A stretch of 64,000 bases of DNA from Alistipes sp. (GTDB lineage Bacteria; Bacteroidota; Bacteroidia; Bacteroidales; Rikenellaceae): positions 48,458-112,457 of the forward strand of contig JAGBTQ010000012.1 in the NCBI GenBank assembly GCA_017631275.1, given 5' to 3'. The translations under genes and the position numbers were made by a program. The notes beneath the pieces were generated by a model, which did not search any database, was not told where the DNA came from, and saw only the letters and a program-made list of their open reading frames with translations. Of the stretch, positions 16,668 through 24,159 are shown piece after piece (position 1 is the first letter of the stretch; each line of letters starts with the position of its first letter).

Positions 16668-19223
16668 CTATCTCTTCTTGTTTTTAACCACACCTCTTAC
16701 CGCCAACACAAACGCCACAACCAAGCCAAGAAGTATCAGCCACGAACATACGCCCGTGATTGCTGTTGCCATGCCCCACTGTGGAGCCTTAAACTTCCAC
16801 TCTACAACATGCTTACCCTCAGGTAGTTTCATGCCTCGTAGAATGTAGTCGGCAACAAAGTACTCCGCCTCAACACCATCGACATACGCCTTCCAGCCAT
16901 CGGCAAAGTATATCTCCGAGAATACCGCCAACGCCTCTGCTGGTGCCTCGTACTCATATTTTAGGTAGTTTGGTGCATACTTCGTAAGTGTTATGTTGCC
17001 CGTAGCGTCGTAGTTCTCGGCAAACTCACCAGCCTTCTCGTTCACCACAGCCTTCACTCCGAGGTTTACGTATGCCAACGCCTCAAGCTCCTTCTCGGCT
17101 GTAGGCTGCTCATAGACACCCTCAACAAACCATGCAGCACCCAACGGCTCGCAACCAAGGGCCTCGTCAAGGCCATAGACCTTCTCACCACTGATGATAT
17201 ATCGTGTGTTGAGCATTGCCAACACCGCGCCATTCTGCTCAGCGATATATCGCTCCATAACCTCCTGGTAGCGACCCAGCTTAGCACCATGATAGCCATC
17301 TACCGAACGGTGGAAGTATGCCGCCGTTGCCGAGCCATAGTTATCCAAGTCAAAGACGCGGTATCCAAGATCTCCATCTTGCAAAATCTCGCGGTTTGCC
17401 TCCGTAGGACGAATTGCCGTAGGACTTGAACTATGCCACTTATCCTCACCGAGATAGCGCTTACCAACACCCACCAGGTCGAGCGTAACAACAAGACCCA
17501 CAAAAACCACCACGCCACACATCGCCCAATAACGATACTTTGCAGACTCTTTCTCACGCACCCAGGCAAATGCCACAACGCCGCCCGCTACGAGCACCAC
17601 GTTGAGCAACGAGCGCCACATATCGCCAAGCATAGCATCACGACGCGCCATTAATGCCGCCTCTTTGAGCTGCTCCACCCACCATGTATTGCCAAGCTCG
17701 CGGTTGATATCTGCCAAGCCATAGTCGGCAAGTGCAAACATAGCAACCATAAGCACAACCACAACACCGAGGGCAACGCCCACATATTTTGCACTCTGCT
17801 TTGCGCTTAGCTTGCTCTGCCACAACTGCCACAATGCCACCGCGGCGAGTAGTGGTATAGCCCACTCCAGCACCACAAGTGCCATAGATACCGTTCTAAA
17901 GTTCTTATATCCCGGCAATATGTCATACATTAGCTCGTAGAGGCGCATGGCATTGCCACCCCACGCCAAGAGCAACATAAAGAGCATTGATGCCACTATC
18001 CACCACCTATCACGGTCGGAGGCAAGCATCAAACCGAGCAGGGCAAGCAGTATTGCCGCCGCACCAAGATATGTAGGGCCCGCCGTAAATGGCTGACTAC
18101 CCCAATAGTTCGAGGCATACTTTACTATATTTGCATTCTCTCTATCGGCAATGGCATATAACAGCGACAGCAACTCCTCGTCGCCAGCCTGCAACGCCTC
18201 CTCAACCTCCTGTTTTGTGACATCTGGGAACTGCTCACGACAAATCTCCACAACCTGATTTAGTGCTCCGTCGAGCAGAGCCTCCTGCACACCACGACTC
18301 TGCAATATCGCTATTGCCTCATCGCTATAGTCGCCCGACCATGCACCCATGTAGCTTGGCACAAGCATGTTGAAGCTCTCAAGCTTACCATAGCTCCACG
18401 CCGTGTTGTAGGCAATCTTTGCATTGCGTGCATCCTCCTCCGACACCGACTCGGTCACACCTCGTGTAGTATATTTCTGATGCTTGAAGGTGTACCATAG
18501 TGGCGAGAAGTTTGAGCCTACAGCCAGCAGCGCCGCAACAGCCAGCAGCGCCGTAGTGCGACCAAACGCCTTGAGCGCCTTCTCGCGATAGGCATACCAC
18601 ATCTCGCTAAGCCATAGCGCAACGCACACCAAAAGGAAGTAGTAGGTTATCTGTGGGTGGTTAGCTCCGAGCTCCAACGAGCCAAAGAGCGCTGCAAGTA
18701 GAGCTCCAAGCCACGCATTCTTACGTAGCGCATACCACACCGAGGCAACGAGTGGTGGCGCATATACCAGCGCCCACATCTTAGTGATGTGTCCCGCGTC
18801 GATAATAAGGAAGAAGTAGGTTGACAAGCCATACGCCAAGCCAGCGATTATGCCTATCCATGGATTTACACCCATGAGCACCACCGCCACCATCATCAAC
18901 ACCATAGCAAAGAGGGTCATGTTCATTGGGCCATCGATGACCTTAACTATGCTACCCACACCCTGCTTAACATCCTGCGTAGGATACTCCACGTCGATGA
19001 GGTATGCAGGCATTCCCGAGAACATGTTTCCTGTCCACTGAGGATCTTCGCCCGTAGCCTCACGATGCTCCTTTATATCTTGCGACATGCCGGCATACTG
19101 CGCTATATCGCCCTGACCCAGCGACTTGCCCTCGAATTGTGGCGCATAAAACACAAGACCCACCACCACAAAAATGGCGATGCCCACAACCCATGGCAAA
19201 ATATGTTTAACCCACTCTTTCAT
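16668..19223 (-). CDS. YfhO-like large polytopic membrane protein
   Basis: The 851-residue protein has a first TM (HILPWVVGIAIFVVVGLVFYA), an extracytoplasmic loop with GDIAQYAGMSQDIKEHREATG, about a dozen further hydrophobic helices, and a soluble C-terminal part (about 590-815) before a last TM. The DxxQ(Y) loop and the segment GNMFSGMPAYLIDVEYP fit the YfhO family, which has the GT-C glycosyltransferase architecture and probably acts on lipid-linked sugars. It is the first gene of the ten-gene minus-strand run and has its own promoter box. The substrate is unknown. Confidence 0.82.
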   Translation of the reverse strand: MKEWVKHILPWVVGIAIFVVVGLVFYAPQFEGKSLGQGDIAQYAGMSQDIKEHREATGEDPQWTGNMFSGMPAYLIDVEYPTQDVKQGVGSIVKVIDGPMNMTLFAMVLMMVAVVLMGVNPWIGIIAGLAYGLSTYFFLIIDAGHITKMWALVYAPPLVASVWYALRKNAWLGALLAALFGSLELGANHPQITYYFLLVCVALWLSEMWYAYREKALKAFGRTTALLAVAALLAVGSNFSPLWYTFKHQKYTTRGVTESVSEEDARNAKIAYNTAWSYGKLESFNMLVPSYMGAWSGDYSDEAIAILQSRGVQEALLDGALNQVVEICREQFPDVTKQEVEEALQAGDEELLSLLYAIADRENANIVKYASNYWGSQPFTAGPTYLGAAAILLALLGLMLASDRDRWWIVASMLFMLLLAWGGNAMRLYELMYDILPGYKNFRTVSMALVVLEWAIPLLAAVALWQLWQSKLSAKQSAKYVGVALGVVVVLMVAMFALADYGLADINRELGNTWWVEQLKEAALMARRDAMLGDMWRSLLNVVLVAGGVVAFAWVREKESAKYRYWAMCGVVVFVGLVVTLDLVGVGKRYLGEDKWHSSSPTAIRPTEANREILQDGDLGYRVFDLDNYGSATAAYFHRSVDGYHGAKLGRYQEVMERYIAEQNGAVLAMLNTRYIISGEKVYGLDEALGCEPLGAAWFVEGVYEQPTAEKELEALAYVNLGVKAVVNEKAGEFAENYDATGNITLTKYAPNYLKYEYEAPAEALAVFSEIYFADGWKAYVDGVEAEYFVADYILRGMKLPEGKHVVEWKFKAPQWGMATAITGVCSWLILLGLVVAFVLAVRGVVKNKKR

Positions 19224-19244
19224 GCTATAAATATATTAATGCGC

Positions 19245-19252
19245 CAAAGGTA
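19245..19252 (-). promoter_or_regulatory. -7 promoter box of the ten-gene minus-strand operon
   Basis: TACCTTTG on the minus strand fits the Bacteroidales -7 consensus TAnnTTTG, 21 bp before the ATG of the YfhO-like gene. All nine downstream genes are spaced by 78 bp or less, so this may be the main promoter of the run. Confidence 0.65.
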
Positions 19253-19260
19253 CGAAAAAA

Positions 19261-19365
19261 AAGTGAAAAGTGAAAGGGGGAGAGGCGAAAAGTGTGGTGC
19301 GCTCGGCGGTCATAAGGTTAAAGATGAAAAGGGAAAGGTGAAAAGTAAGGTGTGCTTCGCACAGG
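19261..19365 (+). repeat. Purine-rich GTGAAAAG repeat, locus 1
   Basis: Reiterated AAGTGAAAAGTGAAAG-type words are followed by GTGGTGCGCTCGGCG and, after a second purine block, AAGGTGTGCTTCGCAC, a short palindrome. The same two-module arrangement recurs inverted at 23531-23662. No ORF is evident. The rest of the gap up to 19509 is AT-rich promoter DNA. Confidence 0.8.
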
Positions 19366-19483
19366 TTTTTTATATTGACACAAATGTTCAAATTTATTTT
19401 TGATTATTATCATCTTACCACATAATTTATACACCTCGAAACTAATATTTTTGTCTATATATCAATCATTCACAAAATTTCGT

Positions 19484-19491
19484 TATCTTTG
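19484..19491 (+). promoter_or_regulatory. -7 promoter box of the polyprenyl synthetase gene
   Basis: TATCTTTG fits the TAnnTTTG consensus 18 bp before the ATG, in an AT-rich upstream stretch. No convincing -33 TTTG at the usual distance was seen. Confidence 0.7.
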
Positions 19492-19509
19492 CCTAATTAA
19501 ACTTAATAT

Positions 19510-20526
19510 ATGGCAACAATAGACGCTATACGCAAACCCATTCTTGCAGACCTCGACGCCTTTGACGAGTTCGTGAAGGAGAATGTCACCGCTGAGGGCG
19601 ACCTCATGCGCGAGATGCTCACATATGCCCTCAGCTCACGTGGCAAGGGCGTGCGCCCCATGCTCACCATGCTCTGCGCCTCACTCATGAGCGCAACCGA
19701 GAATAGCAACGCCGAGGAGGCTGGCAAGGAGCGCCACTCGTCGAAGCGCACCTATCTTGCGGCAATGCTTGTCGAGATGATACACACCGCCTCGCTCATT
19801 CACGACGATGTGCTCGACTCGGCTGATGAGCGCCGTGGACGCGCCTCGGTGAATGCTAAGTGGCAGAGCAACATGGCTATTATTCTTGGCGACTTTATCC
19901 TTGCCCGCACAATGGCTCTCGGCATGGCGTCGGCGCAGTACGACATCATGTCGTATATCGGCACTGCCATGGCAACCCTCTGCGAGGGCGAGGTGTTGCA
20001 GAGCCAGCATGCCCGCAACCTAGATACATCGCGTGACGACTACTTTGCGATTATCTATCAGAAGACCGCCAGCCTTCTTGGTGTGAGCGCCGCCCTCGGA
20101 GCACTCTCTGTTGGTGCTTCACGCGAAGATGTCGATCGCATGCGCAAGTTTGGCGAGGCCATAGGTATCGCCTTCCAGATTCAGGACGACATCCTCGACT
20201 TCAACCGCCAGAACAACACGGGCAAGCCCGCCAACAACGACCTTCGTGAGCACAAGATAACACTTCCGCTTATCGAGGTCATGGAGCGCAAGACAGAGGA
20301 GGAGCGCAAGGAGATTTTGGAGCTTATCAAGCGTTGCGACAAAGATGAGAGTGCCGTTGATGCACTCCAAAAAATTGTCGATGAGGGCAATGGCTCAGCA
20401 CTCGCTGCCCAGACCATGCAGGCATATATTCAGCGTGCGCTGCACCTGCTCTCGAAGTATTCGGACACGCCCTACCGCACAGCACTTATGGAGCTATGTG
20501 CCTACATTGCCGAGCGCGATAGGTAA
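19510..20526 (+). CDS. Trans-type polyprenyl diphosphate synthase
   Basis: The enzyme condenses isopentenyl units onto an allylic diphosphate to make the quinone side chain or a similar prenyl chain. The 338-residue product has the first Asp-rich motif DDVLDSADERRGR (starting about residue 99) and the second DDILDF (about 226), with GKGVRPML near the N-terminus. Small residues upstream of the first motif (TASLIHDD) are those of long-chain synthases, so an octaprenyl or similar product is likely but not certain. Its own promoter box lies just upstream. Confidence 0.93.
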   Translation: MATIDAIRKPILADLDAFDEFVKENVTAEGDLMREMLTYALSSRGKGVRPMLTMLCASLMSATENSNAEEAGKERHSSKRTYLAAMLVEMIHTASLIHDDVLDSADERRGRASVNAKWQSNMAIILGDFILARTMALGMASAQYDIMSYIGTAMATLCEGEVLQSQHARNLDTSRDDYFAIIYQKTASLLGVSAALGALSVGASREDVDRMRKFGEAIGIAFQIQDDILDFNRQNNTGKPANNDLREHKITLPLIEVMERKTEEERKEILELIKRCDKDESAVDALQKIVDEGNGSALAAQTMQAYIQRALHLLSKYSDTPYRTALMELCAYIAERDR

Positions 20527-20567
20527 TATATTTATAACCAAGCAATTAACTTAAAACTATTTATAAA

Positions 20568-21857
20568 ATGAGTACTGCAAAGAAAAGCAATCTTTTGGCT
20601 ATCATCGTGATGATTCTTTTGTTCGGAATGATCTCGTTTGTAACCAACCTCGCATCGCCTATGGGTGATGTTCTCAAGAACCAGTTCCAGGTGGCAAATT
20701 GGATGGGGACACTTGGTGTATTTGCCAACTTTATCGCCTACGCTTGCATGGGTATCCCTGCGGGTAACCTTCTTCAGAAGCGTGGCTACAAATTTACCGC
20801 TTTGGCTGCCGTTGCCGTAGGTTTCACTGGAGTGGGCATCCAGACCCTTGCAGGTCTTATCGAGGGCAACACTGCCTTTGGCGTATACCTCCTCGGTGCA
20901 TTCATCGCAGGTTTCTCGATGTGTATGCTTAACATCGTTGTTAACCCTATGCTCAACAAGTTGGCAGGTGGTGGTAACCGCGGTAACCAGCTCCTTCAGG
21001 TTGGTGGCTCATTCAACTCGTTGATGGGTACTGCCGTAATCTTCCTCACTGGTGTCTTCGTGCCAAGCATTGCTGATGCTAAGATCGAGCAGGTATTCCC
21101 ACTCATGTTCATCGCCTTGGCTATCTTCGCGGTAGCATTTGTCGTTATCCTCTTTACCGATATTCCTGAGAGCAAGAGCGAGGCAAAGATCGAGGAGAAA
21201 AAGTCGAACATTGGCCCTATGTCATTCCGCCACTTTATGTTGGGCGCTATCGCCATTTTCATCTATGTAGGTGTTGAGGTAGGTATTCCTAACGTATTGC
21301 AGAAGTGGTTGCAGAATGGTGGCCTTAGCGTCGAGACAGGTGCCGAGGGTATCGCGGCTACTGTTGCTGCAACTTACTGGTTGCTAATGTTCTTCGGCCG
21401 TTTGTTGGGCGCCGCACTCGGTGCTAAGATCTCGGCAAAGAGCATGCTCACAGCAGTATCTGTCTTGGGTCTTGGCTTGGTGTTGGGCGCCATGTTCCTC
21501 AACCCTACAAATAGCGTTAACCTCCCAGTATTCATGGGTACTGAGGGCTTCGGCGTTGCTAACGTGCCAGTGAACGCTGCCTTGTTGGTGTTGTGCGGCT
21601 TGTGCACATCAGTAATGTGGGGTGGCATCTTCAACCTCGCCGTTGAGGGCCTCGGCAAGTACACCGAGAAGGCTTCAGGCATCTTCATGGCTCTTGTATG
21701 TGGTGGTGGTATCCTCCCATTGTTGCAGAACTTTGTTGTCGATCTATCGGGCAGCTACCTCACAAGCTACTGGGTGATTGTTGCTGGCTTGGCATACCTT
21801 CTCTTCTACGCCCTCGTAGGCTCGAAGAACGTAAACAAGGATATTCCTACAGAGTAA
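20568..21857 (+). CDS. FHS-family sugar permease (MFS, FucP/GluP-like)
   Basis: The 429-residue protein has about 12 hydrophobic segments and the features of fucose:H+ symporter-family carriers: a conserved N-terminus with FVTNLASPMGDVLK, YACMGIPAGNLLQKRGYKF (loop 2-3), and the MCMLNIVVNPMLNKL segment that corresponds to the family's N-P region. It probably imports a monosaccharide by proton symport; which one cannot be told. It is 41 bp after the synthase gene and is closed by a terminator. Confidence 0.88.
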   Translation: MSTAKKSNLLAIIVMILLFGMISFVTNLASPMGDVLKNQFQVANWMGTLGVFANFIAYACMGIPAGNLLQKRGYKFTALAAVAVGFTGVGIQTLAGLIEGNTAFGVYLLGAFIAGFSMCMLNIVVNPMLNKLAGGGNRGNQLLQVGGSFNSLMGTAVIFLTGVFVPSIADAKIEQVFPLMFIALAIFAVAFVVILFTDIPESKSEAKIEEKKSNIGPMSFRHFMLGAIAIFIYVGVEVGIPNVLQKWLQNGGLSVETGAEGIAATVAATYWLLMFFGRLLGAALGAKISAKSMLTAVSVLGLGLVLGAMFLNPTNSVNLPVFMGTEGFGVANVPVNAALLVLCGLCTSVMWGGIFNLAVEGLGKYTEKASGIFMALVCGGGILPLLQNFVVDLSGSYLTSYWVIVAGLAYLLFYALVGSKNVNKDIPTE

Positions 21858-21875
21858 CATAGCCAAACATAGCAC

Positions 21876-21918
21876 AAACAACTCCTCGGGTCGAGAACTC
21901 GGGGAGTTGTTTTTTTTG
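21876..21918 (+). terminator. Terminator after the sugar permease gene
   Basis: AAACAACTCC pairs with GGAGTTGTTT around a loop of about 17 nt that can pair further, followed by a run of T residues. Confidence 0.88.
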
Positions 21919-21970
21919 TTGTCACGCAAAAATATTTGCAAAAAGCGAGCCAACATAACGATAGTTTTTA

Positions 21971-22002
21971 TATCTTTGTAATTGAATGTAGCCATAGGCT
22001 AC
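21971..22002 (+). promoter_or_regulatory. kbl promoter box and 5'-leader hairpin
   Basis: TATCTTTG (21971-21978) fits the -7 consensus. About 10 bp downstream, close to the expected 5' end of the mRNA, GTAGCC-ATA-GGCTAC (21988-22002) forms a perfect hairpin. A 5'-terminal stem of this kind can protect an mRNA and agrees with the signs of high expression in kbl. The leader to the ATG is about 65 nt. Confidence 0.6.
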
Positions 22003-22049
22003 TCTTCAGCAGGACAATTATTCATTAACTTTCTAATACTTTTACGACA

Positions 22050-23237
22050 ATGTACGGAAAATTTCAGCAGCATTTGCAGAACGAGCTAGCCGAGATTAAG
22101 GCTGCCGGCTTGTACAAGACAGAGCGTATCATTGAGTCACCACAGCGTGCCGAGATCGACGTGGCTAACCGCCCAGTGTTGAACTTCTGCGCTAACAACT
22201 ACCTTGGTCTTTCTGACAACCCACGCCTCGTTGAGGCAGCGAAGAAGGCTTTGGACGAGCGTGGCTTCGGTATGTCATCAGTACGTTTCATCTGCGGCTG
22301 CCAGGACATTCACAAGCAGCTTGAGAAGGCTATTGCCGACTACTTTGGCACTGAGGATACTATCCTCTACGCTGCTTGTTTCGACGCTAATGGTGGTGTC
22401 TTCGAGCCATTGTTCACTGCCGAGGACGCTATCATCTCAGACGCTTTGAACCACGCATCAATCATCGACGGTGTACGTCTTTGCAAGGCTCAGCGCTACC
22501 GCTATGCTAATGCCGACATGGCAGAGTTGGAGGAGTGCTTGAAGCAGGCTCAGGCACAGCGCTTCCGCATCATCGTTACTGACGGTGTATTCTCTATGGA
22601 CGGTAACGCTGCACCACTCGACAAGATTTGCGAGTTGGCTGAGAAGTACGACGCTTTGGTAATGGTTGACGAGTGCCACTCAGCAGGTGTGTTGGGTAAG
22701 ACTGGTCGCGGTATCACTGAGCTCTACGATCTTCGTGGCAAGGTAGATATCCTCACAGGTACTCTCGGCAAGGCATTTGGTGGTGCAGTAGGTGGCTTCA
22801 CCACTGGTCGCAAGGAGATCATCGACATGCTTCGTCAGCGCTCACGTCCTTACCTCTTCTCTAACTCATTGCCACCAGCAGTTGTTGGCGCATCTATCGA
22901 GATGTTCAAGATGTTGGAGGAGAGCGACGCATTGCACGACAAGCTCGTAGCAAACGTTGAGCACTTCCGTTCAAAGATGGTTGCTGCAGGCTTCGACATC
23001 AAGCCTACAGTATCTGCTATCTGCGCTGTTATGCTCTACGACGCAAAGCTTTCACAGGACTTCGCAGCAGAGCTCCAGAAGGAGGGTGTATTCGTAACAG
23101 GTTTCTACTACCCTGTTGTTCCTAAGGGTCAGGCACGTATCCGTGTTCAGGTATCTGCAGGCCACACAACAGAGCAGCTCGACCGTTGCGTTGAGGCGTT
23201 TGTTAAGGTTGGTAAGCAGCTTGGCGTCTTGAAATAA
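22050..23237 (+). CDS. kbl: Glycine C-acetyltransferase (2-amino-3-ketobutyrate CoA ligase)
   Basis: This PLP enzyme of the alpha-oxoamine synthase family converts 2-amino-3-oxobutyrate and CoA to glycine and acetyl-CoA in threonine catabolism. The 395-residue product follows E. coli Kbl closely (NFCANNYLGLSDNPRLVEAA, EDAIISDALNHASIIDGVRL, DGVFSMDGNAAPLDKICELA, RQRSRPYLFSNSLPPAVVGA). The PLP Lys is K241 in GTLGKAFGGAVGG. Codon choice is skewed to GCT, GGT, CGT and TTG compared with neighbours, a sign of high expression. Threonine dehydrogenase is not adjacent. The TAA stop is the first triplet of a repeat element. Confidence 0.95.
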   Translation: MYGKFQQHLQNELAEIKAAGLYKTERIIESPQRAEIDVANRPVLNFCANNYLGLSDNPRLVEAAKKALDERGFGMSSVRFICGCQDIHKQLEKAIADYFGTEDTILYAACFDANGGVFEPLFTAEDAIISDALNHASIIDGVRLCKAQRYRYANADMAELEECLKQAQAQRFRIIVTDGVFSMDGNAAPLDKICELAEKYDALVMVDECHSAGVLGKTGRGITELYDLRGKVDILTGTLGKAFGGAVGGFTTGRKEIIDMLRQRSRPYLFSNSLPPAVVGASIEMFKMLEESDALHDKLVANVEHFRSKMVAAGFDIKPTVSAICAVMLYDAKLSQDFAAELQKEGVFVTGFYYPVVPKGQARIRVQVSAGHTTEQLDRCVEAFVKVGKQLGVLK

Positions 23238-23367
23238 TTTCTTGTGATAAGCCGCAATCTGCGGCACATGCTTAAAAAGCTGAGCACTCGAGGCTGTACT
23301 AAGTGTACTATCCTTGGGTGCTCGCTTTTTTGATGTACCACATCTCACGGCTTCTAACAAGAAATTA
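23235..23367 (+). terminator. Terminator hairpins bounded by an 11-bp inverted repeat, copy 2
   Basis: TAATTTCTTGT (23235-23245) and ACAAGAAATTA (23357-23367) are perfect inverted repeats. Between them are a small hairpin GCCGCA-ATC-TGCGGC and a long imperfect stem AAAAAGCTGAGCACTCGAGG / CCTTGGGTGCTCGCTTTTTT with the loop core GTACTAAGTGTAC. The T run gives a kbl terminator. The stems differ in sequence from copy 1 but the loop core is nearly the same (GTACTAAGCGTAC in copy 1). Confidence 0.75.
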
Positions 23368-23523
23368 GTGCGCTGATTGAGGTGGTAGATTAAGGTGTTT
23401 AGTGAATTTAATGAATTTAAGGAGTTTAGTGATAGCCTTTCCTTAATCTCCTTAAATTCCCTAATCTCCCTATTTCAGCGCTCCCATCTATCTCATCTAT
23501 CCCATTCGTCCCATCTATCCCAT
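23235..23523 (+). repeat. Composite intergenic repeat, copy 2 (inverted partner at 6501-6813)
   Basis: Starting at the kbl stop codon, this unit repeats the order seen in copy 1: TAATTTCTTGTGATAA, hairpins, ACAAGAAATTA, GATTGAGGTGGTAGATTAAGG, blocks of TTTAGTGAATTTAATGAATT and CTTAATCTCCTTAAATTCCC type, GCGCTCCCATCTATC and CCCATCTATCCCAT. The blocks outside the hairpins are nearly base-for-base the same as copy 1 in reverse complement. No protein is encoded. Confidence 0.85.
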
Positions 23524-23530
23524 AAAATAA

Positions 23531-23662
23531 ACTCCGTGCGAAGCGCACCTTACTTTTCACCTCTCACCTTTCACCTTTCACTTTATGATCGCCGAGCGCA
23601 CCACACTTTTCGCCTCTCCCCCCTCACTTTTCCCTCTTCGGTTTTCACTTTTCACTTTTAAT
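23531..23662 (-). repeat. Purine-rich GTGAAAAG repeat, locus 2 (inverted relative to locus 1)
   Basis: Read on the minus strand: GTGAAAAGTGAAAACC, a purine block, GTGTGGTGCGCTCGGCG, a second GTGAAAGGTGAAAGG block, then AAGGTGCGCTTCGCACGG. This is the two-module order of 19261-19365 in the opposite direction. Confidence 0.8.
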
Positions 23663-23665
23663 CAC

Positions 23666-23673
23666 TATCTTTG
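23666..23673 (+). promoter_or_regulatory. -7 promoter box of queD-polA
   Basis: TATCTTTG lies 21 bp before the queD ATG, directly after the purine-rich repeat. Confidence 0.65.
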
Positions 23674-23694
23674 TAAAACAAATATAGTAATACT

Positions 23695-24147
23695 ATGTCA
23701 GTAATACGTCTTACCAAGGAGTTTACATTCGAGGCTGCCCATATGCTCGAGGGCTACGACGGCCTTTGTCGCGAGATTCACGGCCACTCATATAAGCTAT
23801 TAGTCACCGTCAAGGGCGAACCCATCAGCGACCCCGAGTCACCAAAGCTTGGCATGGTCATGGACTTTGGCGCTCTGAAGCGCATCGTAAACGAGCAGAT
23901 TGTCGATCGTCTCGACCACGCCTTCATGATGCGCAATACGCTTGCTGCTGAGGAGATAATCAACGACCTCGGCTACCGCTTCTCAAAGGTGGTGCTCACG
24001 GAGTATCAGCCTACGTGCGAGAATATGTTGGCAGACTTTGCCGAGAGGTTGTTGGGAGCACTCCCCGACGACATCGAGCTGCACTCGTTGCGCCTACACG
24101 AGACCGCCACATCGTATGCCGAGTGGCACGCTTCGGATAACTTCTAA
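23695..24147 (+). CDS. queD: 6-carboxy-5,6,7,8-tetrahydropterin synthase (QueD/PTPS family)
   Basis: QueD converts dihydroneopterin triphosphate to 6-carboxytetrahydropterin, the second step of preQ0/queuosine synthesis. In the 150-residue product the zinc ligands His16, His29 and His31 and the catalytic Cys25 are visible in AAHMLEGYDGLCREIHGHSY; LDHAFMM (about 80) supplies the conserved Asp-His. The CxxxHGH arrangement favours QueD over a eukaryote-like pyruvoyl-tetrahydropterin synthase. It lies 12 bp before polA; queA is at 13 kb. Confidence 0.92.
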   Translation: MSVIRLTKEFTFEAAHMLEGYDGLCREIHGHSYKLLVTVKGEPISDPESPKLGMVMDFGALKRIVNEQIVDRLDHAFMMRNTLAAEEIINDLGYRFSKVVLTEYQPTCENMLADFAERLLGALPDDIELHSLRLHETATSYAEWHASDNF

Positions 24148-24159
24148 CCAAAAGCCACA

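Noticed and set aside
19065-19403. 112-residue + strand frame reading through the purine-rich repeat
   Set aside because: It starts inside the antisense of the YfhO-like gene and its end is low-complexity repeat translation.
23395-23661. 88-residue + strand frame rich in Ser/Leu/His
   Set aside because: It is the translation of the composite and purine-rich repeats (SLISLNSLISL-type), with no coding character.
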